Below, piece after piece: positions 20,680-30,384 of a stretch of DNA of 64,000 nt (the stretch's first letter is position 1; every line of letters begins with the position of its first letter). Below the pieces are notes generated by a model. It saw only the letters and a list, made by a program, of their open reading frames with translations, was not told the origin of the DNA and did not search any database. Source of the stretch: Dipteronia dyeriana (Eukaryota > Streptophyta > Magnoliopsida > Sapindales > Sapindaceae); NCBI GenBank assembly GCA_032871835.1, contig CM065303.1, forward strand, positions 59,496,597-59,560,596. The letters run 5' to 3'. Made by a program: the position numbers and the translations under genes.

Positions 20680-23230
20680 AGAATAAAGAGAATCTTTACA
20701 AAAAAAACTTGTGAAAATTCTACAAAAATCAAGGTTGTGAGGATTTAGAACTCTTGCCGATACTTGGGTCGGGAACCATTTCATATTCACAGAGCAGACT
20801 TTCGTTAGAGGGCCAGGCAATCGTGTTGACCGAATCGTCCATCCACTGGTTGTAATCCTCTTCTGGGATTGGTCTGACATCAGGCACCACACCCTCCACG
20901 ACAGACTCTTGACTGGCCTAAAAAGTTGAAAGGGAGTACTCTGATGGAACCTCCAAATGCATGGGATGAGGCACTTTACCTCTGCTACGACAGTAAGCTC
21001 TCCACTCATTCATCTGAGTCCGAAGAGATTCCAAGGACCGATCCACATGATTCTTGATCGACAACTCCCAGTTGGTTCGGGCTTTTTCAGTTGCCCGATT
21101 CTTAACATTGAAGAACTCGTCAGCTGAAACCAGCATTCGTTGAAATTCCAGAAGGAGAAGGGCATCGTAGGCAGGAGATCTTTTAAAATGATCAACCCCT
21201 TGGGCTTCAAGTTCCAGCCTGGCCTCTTTGGATAGGGATTCAATCGAAGACTTGGAATGCCAGGCTTCGACCATCAAAGCCTAGCGTCAAAGCCTGGCGT
21301 TCCAAGTCTTCGATCTTTTGTTCATACGCCGACTTAGACTGCTCCGCTTCCTGTTCGACTTTAAGCATTGATTCTTGGGCAGAGGACAACAAATTTTGAA
21401 GTGAAGTTGCCTTCTTCTCTGCCAAAGAAGATTTCTCCTCGACCTCAACCTGCTTCGCCAAACAGTGGCCGGTAAACATTTGGGCACTGTCGATTTCTTT
21501 CTGATAAGCCGATTCGACTCGAGCACGGCTATCCTCACTCTCTTTCAGCTGAGCTTCCAGACGCCTTATTCGATCAGCTTGATGTTGCTGTGTCTGAACC
21601 AGCTCAATGAACTCGGCTACTATCTATAAAAAAACAAAATTAAAAATCTAGCAAGCAAACGGGCAAGGCAAGAGTAAGGAATAAAACCTACATAAGATGC
21701 GCCGTTGAAGATATTTTGAAGATGACTCGTCAGAGACGCGCCCCATAGATGAATCCAATGATCATCCCCGATAAAAGCCCGGCCAAATGACATCGACCCG
21801 AGCATATCCTGGGGAAAAGAATAGGAAGGATCTTCCGAAGGTTCAGCCCTTTGATCTTCAACCTTAGGGGGAGGGTAGCCTCTGTTCGGCTCCAAAGTCT
21901 CCGCATCCGCCGATGCTTCAACATCAACGCTCGGGGGAATCTCAGCCCCAGTATCTTCATCACTAGAGTCAATGAATGAGACCACCCGATGGAACTTCTG
22001 AGGACGAGCGGAAGAGTCGACCGCTTTCCATTTCTTAGCCCGAGAACGGTAGAAGCTGAGGTCAGCTGCGGGATCTCCCTGAATATCATCCCGGAAGGAT
22101 TCCAAAAAATTCAGGATCCTTATGTACTTGACCCTCGGAGGTTTTACCTCCATCCCTTGCGTTTGACCGCTCGGTAGGCTTTTCACCAAGACCCTCATTT
22201 TGCCTCTCCCCGTCATTAGGCAACTCCTGAGTGTGATCCGTTGGGCCACTCGGACCACTAGACTCCCCTACAGTCGGCCGAACAACTTCCTCAGGGACAT
22301 ATTTGGGGATCTGCTCCTCAGCCACGTCAGGTTCCTTATAAGACTCAGGCGGGGCATTACCATCTTCGCTCTGACGATAAGCTTTTTTTTGGCTCGCTTG
22401 AAGAATCGACTTCACTTGGCTAGCCCCGAAGGTCGCAGACGATGTTTGTATCGTACACTTAGAAGAAAAAGAGGAATCAATTAAGAAAATAAAAATATAT
22501 ATAATAAAAAAAGGGGGGTTACAAAGATTACTTACATCGCCTACGGTAGCCCGAAATCTGACTGAAGAAGCCGAGCTCTATCATATTTTTTCTTATTAAA
22601 AAGGTAAGTTATGCTCCTCTTCTCCAGGGTGCGAACTGCTGCCCAAGCAAGTCTGGTTAGCTCATCGTCACTAAATTCAAGCTTCTTCTTGTTCCATACC
22701 TCGGGAAAACAGAAGAAACGGGGAACTTTCAGCACCTTCCGAGTTTCCCCAGCCGAGAGGGTGACTTCAAGACCGAGATTCCCTTCTGTGAAAAACCAAC
22801 TGTTCTTCCAAAACTTGTTGAATGAAGGGAATCCTCATACAAAACCCCTCTTTTTAGGGTTATCAGAGGTATCAACTCCCTGATTCACCTTCGTCCCCTC
22901 AAGGACCCAGCAGTCTGGCAGATTAGACATGAGAAAATAGGTCTCTGTCTTACCAGACTATCTCAGCGTGAAAAAGTACCTGATTTCACTCGGGGTGGGC
23001 AGCAACAGGTTCATTCGGCTCCACATGTGCCACATGCACATCAAAATCTTGTAGCTGTTCGGGCCAGTTGAGCCGGAGCGATCCCTGCTTCAGCCAGCAA
23101 CTAGGCAATCAATGGTTGAAGAGGAAGAGTGACGCCGTAGCAGAGCATGGATCCATAGATTGCCACCATGCCCGGGGGAGGATTTTACGTAGCTCTATTG
23201 AGTTTTTTAGAATAAACCAGCGCAACCCCT
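20680..23230 (-). pseudogene. Antisense ORF (aORF) protein of Tat element B, degenerate
   Basis: Opposite-strand coding region between pol and the 3' LTR. From right to left: about 23,180 VAIYGSMLCYGVTLPLQP; about 23,060 PNSYKILMCMWHMW and SEIRYFFTL; about 22,830 GFPSFNKFWKNSWFFTEG; 22,735-22,541 LKVPRFFCFPEVW and LAWAAVRTLEK. This layout resembles the plant 'putative gypsy-type transposon' domain (Pfam Transposase_28). It is followed by an acidic, proline-rich linker (22,415-21,620) and a coiled-coil-rich C-terminal part (21,540-20,918: SSLAEKKATSLQNLLSSAQ, AEQSKSAYEQKIEDLERQ). Several stops and frameshifts and an intron-like gap (22,435-22,535) break it. Such antisense ORFs are known in Tat elements and their role is unknown. 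Whether the coiled coil pairs with the transposase-like part is inference. Confidence 0.75.
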
Positions 23231-23605
23231 CAGTGAAGAATTTAAAGGAGTAATAGCACGAAACCCTAGGGTCTCAAGGTGGGAAAAATCTATTATGAGA
23301 TTTGATGACGTAGGCGGTGCACGAGGAGACGTGTAGATCGTTTCTCATAAATGGTATCAAAAAATGAAGCGGCATAGGACACGTGTTAAGTGGAGATCTG
23401 ACTTTCGTCCTCAGAACTCCAAAACGTCGCTATCATTGAGATCTCGCGTGAGGAGGCAAATCGAATTTACAGGGTCACCATTAAGACATGCAATTATGAC
23501 AAGACATTTACCCTGGCATTAAAGATATGTAAAAATTGAAGAATTGATTAAAATACTTTTGCCCGAAACGAAACCCTGTTCGGTAAAAATATTTTTAAAG
23601 GGTAT

Positions 23606-24510
23606 TATCGTATGTAAATTTTACCAGACGTACACGTTATCGACAAAGAAGATAAAATTGCCAGGTGGATGTCCAAATAGGGATTCAGAAAATACCCTGC
23701 AAGACATCACCAAAGAAGAAAGACCCGAGTAAACAAGTATTGAACAAAACCTACTCGGGGTCAACTGACGTCATAAACTACTCGGGATCAATTAATGATA
23801 CTCGGGGCTAGTTAATGACATTTTCTACTCGGGATCAGATGTCGTCACTCGGGACCAGCTGATATCGTATTCTACTCGGGACAAACATGAAGATAACCGA
23901 ATAAAAAGCCCAACGCATAGCTCACACGAATCAAGTCATTAAAATACACGAAGATATCCATATCAAAGAGGAATTCCAAGAAGAGCAGAATATCAAGCAG
24001 AAAAGGTTCCTAATCAGGCAACAATTTATTTTTTCAAAAGACTACGCTTTTATAAGGAAATAAGTCCTAGCTGGACTACATTACTAGAGTCACATTCGAT
24101 CTCAATACAAGTCTCTGAAACAGGAAAGAAGACAAACTACTTCGAACAAGTAGACAATCATAATTAAATACAAAGATCTTTATTACTTGTACAAAGAATA
24201 TTAGAGTTCTATGGACATATAAATAGACCCATAATCTCGTCACAAAAGATATAGACAGAATATATACTGCAATCATATAGAAAAATACAAAAAGAAAAAA
24301 AAAAGAGATCGAGAATTGTAATTATTTCGTTCATAGTGGATTTTGGCTAGGTTGATCATTCAACCACCCGTGGACGTTTCTCCGGTCATCGGAGTTTTAC
24401 CACGTAAAAACTTGCATCCGATTACTTTCTCCTTATCTTTCTTTTTGAAATCACAGCTAAAATCCAATTCTTGTTGACTTTTTCCATACATCCAAAAACC
24501 GACGTCAACA
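23606..24510 (+). repeat. 3' LTR of element B
   Basis: 905 bp, from TATCGTATGTAAATTTTACC (TG mutated to TA relative to the 5' copy) to GACGTCAACA. The 3' part carries TATAAATAGACCC (about 24,219), a TATA-like box, and GTGGACGTTTCTCCGG with TTTTACCACGTAAAAAC, a U5 motif common in plant LTRs. Confidence 0.9.
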
Positions 24511-24515
24511 ATATA
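24511..24515. repeat. Target-site duplication, right copy (ATATA), element B
   Basis: Matches 16,114-16,118, in a short TA run. Confidence 0.75.
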
Positions 24516-24562
24516 TATATAGCTTTTAAAATGTTCTCAATTAAGCTCAACAAGTAATATAA

Positions 24563-25120
24563 TGTTATAAGAAATCACACCACATGCAAATCTAAACCGC
24601 TTAGATAATAAAAGAAAATAAGAATACAAGAGATTTTACATATAGTTCAGCAAAAGCCTATGTTCACGGAGCACACCTGCATTCAATCCATTATCATAGT
24701 TTGATTACAATTTCTCTATCTCTCTCTTTCAGTCTCTCTATAAGTTGCTCTCTATTTCTATCAATTTCTCGCACACCCCTAATTAAGCATAAGGAAACAA
24801 TAGTATTTATATTGGAGCGCTAGGGTAAGCCAAAACCTGCTAGGAGTTATTTAATTTCTTCTTGTAAAAGATTTCCTATTTTACACAAAATACGTCACTA
24901 CCGCGGTTTGCAGCCCGTGCCGTGGACCGAGGTAAAACTTCTGGAATATACTGACCAGAAAATCACGGTGTGAGCGTCTTCACCTTGACCGCGGTCTACA
25001 CCATGTCTAACTCTCTGGAATTGACCATTGTGTGTTCCGCGGTTTGCATCTCCTTGCTTTGGCTGTGGTATCCTGTGGACTTCATTTCTTCGGTTGTTTT
25101 TGGCTTTACATATTCCAACA
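24563..25120 (-). mobile_element. Solo LTR, probably Ty1/copia, minus orientation
   Basis: 558 bp with inverted ends TGTTATAAG...TTCCAACA, that is TGTTGGAATATG to CTTATAACA on the minus strand. It is flanked by the perfect 5-bp duplication TATAA (24,558-24,562 and 25,121-25,125). On the minus strand a TATA box (AATATAAATACTATT, about 24,806-24,820) is followed by a GAGAGA-rich leader, as in LTR promoters. No internal coding region or second LTR, so a solo LTR left by recombination. Superfamily is judged only from the terminus style. Confidence 0.8.
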
Positions 25121-25125
25121 TATAA

Positions 25126-25815
25126 GAGAGATATATAACAATATTTAATTGAAGACATGCATACTATTAAAGAGAATAAACTCTGGGCTGCAATAGGGAT
25201 AACTCAGACAAGAGAGATTTTATTAAAAGCTGACTTGGACTCCACCTATGATTCGAGATCCTTTAATTGGAAACCGATCCTTGAGTGTGAAATACACTTC
25301 GATAACATTATACAGAGTGAGTATATATATCTCGCATTATTAAGTTATTCAGACATTAGACTAAAGACTAGTCGATATGATCACACTCATGGTCTCTAAG
25401 GAAATATATATAGTGATCACGAGTTTAGAACTTTCAACAAATTTTGAGAGGATGACTATTCAGTGATCAATTTGGACGGTTTCAGAAAATGACCTCAGTT
25501 TGTTTGACAAATGCTAACTTTATACTACTAACATAGAAGCTAAGAACTTTTGTAGAAGATCTCTTATTACGGGTTTGAATCCTTTTCTGATTTTATCCTT
25601 CATACGGGATTTTGTAACTTTGTTATGAAAACCAACTGTTATCTCTTAATTAATCTTTCTAACTTTTTCTTATTATTATGTTTTTAATATATTATTACGC
25701 CAGCAGATATGGTAGTGTACATCTCTTTCACCGTGACAGTGAGGGGTTCGGATTTATCCGGGTCGTACATGTATTATCAGATCTTAGCATATCCCGATAG
25801 TCTGATTGTAATAGT
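25126..25815. other. AT-rich spacer, no gene seen
   Basis: No recognisable gene. An 80-codon open frame at 25,157-25,399 has no known domain. Confidence 0.6.
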
Positions 25816-26240
25816 TGTTGACGCAGTGAAAACGTAAAAAGAATTAGACCGACGTTTAAGTTTTATTGAAACTGGAATCCATCAGAAAGTTAGGAAACAA
25901 GTTCTGAAATTTTATTGAATAATCAACTACCAAGCCTTTTGACTTACAAGGCTATTTAAAATAAAAATCCTAACCCGAATCCTTGTTGGATAAGAAACGG
26001 GATTACATATTAAAAGCTGCCAAAAATAGAGAAAACTGCCAAAAATAGCGAAATCACAAAAGTTACGGAAATAAAATATACTAACGACCACAAACAGCCG
26101 GAATTAACAGTAGACGATTCTGGCTTGTCAAAGTCAACTTATGACTAAAAAGGAAATTTCCCAAAAAGGAAATAACTGCGATTTCGGGGTCTAAATGATG
26201 GAATTTGACCGAAAAAGGTCGTGCCACAACACCAAAGGTG
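25816..26240 (-). mobile_element. Probable LTR fragment (minus orientation)
   Basis: On the minus strand the sequence runs through AATAGCCTTGTAAGTCAAAAGG, AATAAAATTTCAG (polyadenylation-like), TCAATAAAACTTAAACG and ends CACTGCGTCAACA. This is the style of an LTR R-U5 end. The other terminus and a target duplication were not found, so it may be truncated. Confidence 0.4.
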
Positions 26241-26352
26241 TTGAGTTCAGAAGATCTCGTTGTTTCCCTTCAATTAAAGTCATTTATTCTTGGATTTATG
26301 ATGGTCCCACAAAACCATGTAGGATTTAGCCACTTGTTCTACATCAGTTGTA

Positions 26353-26929
26353 GGGATGGTAGCGGGTGGGGTTCGGGTGGGTTTTGTAAAATCCAAACCC
26401 TCACCCGTGAAATTTTTTCTAACCCACGCCTGCCCTCAAACCCACGTAGGTAAGCGGGTTCGTGGGCGGGTTTTAACCCGAGGGTAATAGCTGCACCCAT
26501 ACCCTCACCCACGGACCCGCGAAATAATGCAGGTTCACAGGTGGATGCTTCACCCGCAGGATACCCACAAACACGCAATCCACGAACCCGCGAACTCGTG
26601 GTTTGTTACTTGTAAATTTCCACATGTAATCACCTATTTGAAACTTAATTGAATTAAATTTTCATTTCTAATTCTCTACTTGATACGTTACAAAATTATA
26701 ATAACAATAAAAATAATTGAAATGTCTATATATGTTTATATACAAGTATTTTATTTATACGGGTTCACGGGTCCAACCCACACCCGTCAGCGAACCCACC
26801 AGGTTTTTCATTAAACGGGTTCGTGGGTCTACAAGTCTGCGGGTCGTAAATTCACCATCCACACCAGATTCTGTAGGGTCGGGTTCGGGCGGATGCCCGC
26901 GGGTGCGGGTCAAATTGTCATCCCTAAAT
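26353..26929. mobile_element. Non-autonomous DNA transposon with GGGATG ends and GC-rich arms
   Basis: Ends are near-inverted: GGGATGGTAGCGGGTGGGG on the left and GGGTCAAATTGTCATCCC on the right. Arms are rich in GGGTTCGTGGG/CCCACGAACCC and surround an AT-rich centre. The 9-bp direct repeat TCAGTTGTA flanks it (26,344-26,352 and 26,930-26,938), though six bases (TAAATT, the last shared with the repeat) follow CATCCC on the right. GGGATGRCAA-type ends are widespread in plant non-autonomous elements. hAT (8-bp duplication) and MULE (9-bp) are both possible. Confidence 0.6.
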
Positions 26930-26942
26930 TCAGTTGTAATAC

Positions 26943-26945
<3 letters not shown>

Positions 26946-26979
<34 letters not shown>
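26946..26979. repeat. (AT)n microsatellite
   Basis: About 16 uninterrupted AT dinucleotides. Confidence 0.95.
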
Positions 26980-26983
<4 letters not shown>

Positions 26984-27835
26984 ACACCACAATTGAAGAG
27001 GTTAATTTAGTCAAAATGTCACGAAATTATATTAGTGTAAAAAACGCATATACACCATGTCAACATTGAAAAAAAATAAGGTTAATCCACTTAGAATTGA
27101 TCAGGCGTTTGCAGGTTGCAGATTTTATAGGACGCATGATGTTAAATCGGCAAGTTAGTAAGTTTTGATGGCCGGGGGGAAGTGAGGGACTGTATAAACT
27201 CTCTGTAAAGCATGGCATCATATTATAAAATAGGAAACGTGTGATAATAATAGGCGAACTAGCATACATGACTGAACAGTTGAAGTTGAGTTTCGAGTAT
27301 AACTCGATATATGACAAGAAAAGAAGGTTGAGTTCGATGCACAACTCGTCCACTAGCATGAGCAAATGCCCATAAATACAGTACGATGATGTGATTATAA
27401 GGTATATTGAATTGGAAAAATTGCACAAACACCCGAGGTTAGTTGAAATTACACAAATATGACACATTCAGGAGGTAATGATAACAAACCTCACCGACGT
27501 TTCATAAATATTGAACAAACATAGCTTGCCATAATTTTTGTTGTTAACTCCTAACAACGAATGGTCAAAGGTCTAAAATAACTAAAATGCCCATTATTTT
27601 CATTTTTACAATTTAAAAATTAAATAATTAATAAATATATAATATAATATTAATTTTTTTAATTACAAAATAAAATAAAAAAAGATCTGAACGAAAAAAC
27701 ACAAACATTAAGAAAAAAAAACTAAGATATGAAAAAAAAAATCTAGAAAAAAAAGCCTAGGCAAACTAATAAATCAACTTCAATTCATCTGAATCATCAC
27801 ATTTGACCAGTACGTCAGCCAACACCCAACACCGC
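26980..27835. other. AT-rich spacer, no gene supported
   Basis: A 135-codon minus-strand open frame (27,467-27,060) has no recognisable domain and low-complexity composition. AAAAATTGCACAAACACCC near 27,415 resembles the end of a plant MITE, but a partner end was not found. Confidence 0.5.
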
Positions 27836-27889
27836 GAGTAGGGATGGGTGTGAGACTGTGAGGGAAAATGGGGGTGGGGCAAGGTCCCC

Positions 27890-28150
27890 CTTATTAATAT
27901 GTGGTTTAAATTAGTCAGTAACCTTATTTGATATAAATTTCTATTTTATCCTCTATTCATATTATAAATATATGGTTATAAGATCTTTTAGGATAAAATC
28001 TCTTTTGTGTTGTTAGAGAGTTTTTGGTTTTGTGAGTGATTCTGAGATACTCTTTTGTAATTTCCATTGATTATGGTGAATTCTTTTCATCTCCGTCCAT
28101 GGACATTGGCTTTATGTTGAACCATGTAAATTTCTCTTTATTCCGCTTTG
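27890..28150 (+). mobile_element. LTR fragment (R-U5 type)
   Basis: TGTAATTTCCATTGATTATG, then CATCTCCGTCCATGGACATTGG and GTTGAACCATGTAAATTTC. This is the GTGGACGT...ACCACGTAAA motif order seen in many plant LTR 3' ends and in element B's LTR (24,375-24,412). No gag-pol adjoins it. Confidence 0.45.
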
Positions 28151-28928
28151 CTTTTATTTCACCCATTATTTTATGCCTTGACAATTTTCATAATACCCCC
28201 TAGCACCTACCTCATTCCTCTACCCCTTCCCCCATCACACCTAAAAACTCATTTGGGGGAAATCAGGGATGAAGGTGTTTGGGGGGAGGTTCCTCCATCC
28301 CCACCCATTTCCTCCATTTCCTATCTAATTTTCTAATTAGAAATCCGTGGTAGCAATCAGCCAGAATAACAAGGTAGAGTTGTGGTCAATGGCGGTGGAG
28401 AAGACGGAGAGGTTGGTAAGGGTTACATCAACTTATAAAGAGGAAAAGAAAGAGAGAAGAAGATAATATATATACTTATCAGTGATGATGGAATCGACAT
28501 GTGTGGTGTAACTTTACTAGGGTTAGATTTAGTGATGGGCGTGGGGGCACATTGGGGCGGTGGAGGGTCCCCCACCCCCATTCCTACCTCCGCCCCTACC
28601 TCCGCCCCCAAACCCTATTTGGGGGAAGTGGGGATGGGGGTGTTTGGGGGGAGGATCCCCTACCCCCACCCCTGTCCCCCCATTTCCTCCATTTCCCTCA
28701 TTTTCAATCCTAATATTTTTTAATTTAAAATTTAAAATTTAGAATTTGAGATTCAAAATTCAATCATTCAAATTGTTCGATTCACCCTATTTCGATATCC
28801 AATCTAATAAATAATCTAAAATATATAATTGATTTAATTTACTTCAATAAATAATCTAAAATATATAATTGATTAAATTTAATTCAAAATTAATACAAAT
28901 AACTATAGTAATATAGTATTACACATGA

Positions 28929-29003
<75 letters not shown>
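28929..29003. repeat. (AT)n-(GT)n compound microsatellite
   Basis: About 11 AT units followed directly by about 26 GT units. Confidence 0.95.
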
Positions 29004-29004
<1 letters not shown>

Positions 29005-29399
29005 AAATAGAGGAAATGAGTAGAGAGTGGATGAGTAACAAAGTTAAAGTTATTATTTTTTAGGAAAATAAAAATAAAAGTATATAAATATATATGGGGA
29101 AATAGGGCTTCACCCCCACGCCTATTAAAAAAATGGGAAAATGGAAAATTGGGGGTGGGGCTACCCCCACTTAGATTTTGGGGGCAAAATTTACCCCCAC
29201 CCCCAAACCCTATTTGGGGGCAAAATTTACCCCCAAATGGGGGTGGGGCTCCATGAGAGAAATGTTCATCCCTAGTTAGATTAGAGTTAAAGTTAGACTT
29301 AGGGTTAGATTTAGATATTAGTTAGGAATAAAATTAAAATTAAATGTATATATTAAAAATATTATATTTGGGGGAAATGGGGGTAGGGGGAGGTTTTCA

Positions 29400-29419
29400 C
29401 CCCCCCCCCCCCCCCCCCC
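29400..29419. repeat. 20-C homopolymer
   Basis: Run of 20 C within a GC-arm block; length is likely unreliable. Confidence 0.8.
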
Positions 29420-29733
29420 TACCCTACCCCACCCCAATTTATGAGATGAGGTTAAATACACCCTTACCTCTAAATCCCTTTTGGGGGTGAGTTTTGCCCC
29501 AAAACCTCCACAGGTATGGGGGATTTGCTCGTCTCTAACTGTGAGTCACATATTGCCACAGGGCTAGAAAAATTTTACCGGTCATCGATCACCAAACTCT
29601 AACCAATGTCGACGATATGTTTCTTGAAATTGTAAAAGAAACAGTGAAGAATTCGCTTTTGTAGCCAATATGAGCCGTGGTTCAACGTGACTCGGGTTGT
29701 GACGTTACAACCATTGTGTTCGCTGAAGTCTGT

Positions 29734-30144
29734 TGTCACATCCCACTTTGTTATCAAGCAAGATCAAGACTTGTATATAAGTCTTGATCTCTCATAACTA
29801 ATTAGACACATTCTGGGCCATAGGTAAAGAACTCTTGCATGAAGCTAATGATCTAAAGCAAACTCATGAGGGTAATAGACGCGTGAGTGAAGTTCAAAGC
29901 AGATAATATCAACTTGGTGGGTCTAGACTGTTACAAATGGTATCAGACATATATCCTATATTGGTAGTAAGTCCATGAATTTTATATAAGTTTTGGTCTT
30001 TCATAATTAAGTAGACGAGTGTTGGGACATGGGTGAATGAGGCTTGCTAGAAGCTCATGATATAAAGAAAATTCGTGAATGTGAGGGAGGCGTGCGTGAA
30101 GCCCAAAACAGATAATATCAACTTGGTGGATCTGAGTTGTTACA
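29734..30144 (+). mobile_element. TRIM-like miniature LTR retrotransposon (degenerate)
   Basis: First terminal repeat 29,734-29,935 (TGTCACATCCCACTTTG ... GACTGTTACA), then TGGTATCAGA (29,938-29,947), a tRNA-Met primer-binding site, and almost immediately a second, diverged copy of the repeat (about 29,950-30,144) ending GAGTTGTTACA. Shared blocks include TATATAAGT, TCATAA, AGCTNATGAT and CAGATAATATCAACTTGGTGG. No coding region lies between. Flanks TCTGT and TCTAC agree at three of five bases only. The structure fits TRIM elements; a tandem duplication of an LTR is the alternative. Confidence 0.55.
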
Positions 30145-30384
30145 TCTACGCTACTTAATCAACTACTTTCCATCTTCAATCTAGTTGTCCAGACAATATG
30201 CACATGCTGCTTGCATGTTGCTGCATCTTAGATAATGGGATGGTTCATTTCCTCCAACCATTAGAGATATAGCTATCTGCTCTATCTCATATGAGATGGA
30301 GTTAATCGTCAAGATGGAGGAACCATTGATCGGACCAAAATTGTCATACATTTTGGCTCTCAATTCTATATCCTTTAGCTTGAT

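Larger units (their letters stand above)
16119..24510 (+). mobile_element. Ty3/gypsy Tat-lineage retrotransposon, element B, internally deleted
   Basis: LTRs at 16,119-16,680 (truncated) and 23,606-24,510. The interior holds RT, RNase H, a second RNase H, integrase, a 3' tandem-repeat zone and a long antisense ORF. The second RNase H before integrase, and extra ORFs plus tandem repeats between pol and the 3' LTR, are known traits of the plant Tat (Ogre/Retand/Grande-like) lineage. A deletion joins LTR position 562 directly to the RT, removing the rest of the 5' LTR, PBS, gag and protease. Pol has many stops. Inactive. Confidence 0.9.
27838..29275. mobile_element. Composite of GC-rich GGGATG-type non-autonomous elements
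   Basis: Left boundary TAGGGATGGGTG (27,838), right boundary TTCATCCCTAG (about 29,263-29,273). In between are several blocks of GGGGG/CCCCC arms (27,865-27,890, 28,200-28,300, 28,545-28,690, 29,095-29,250), separated by an LTR-like fragment and microsatellites. It looks like nested or decayed copies of one palindromic element family. A further G/C-arm block lies at 29,365-29,530. Confidence 0.45.

Noticed and set aside
21989..22484. Plus-strand open frames opposite the Tat antisense ORF
   Set aside because: Shadows; recognisable blocks are all on the minus strand.
27060..27467. 135-codon minus-strand open frame
   Set aside because: Hydrophobic, low-complexity, no domain or gene structure; lies between repeats.
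28499..28742. Three overlapping Pro/Gly-rich open frames
   Set aside because: Products of G/C-run transposon arms, open in all frames because of composition.
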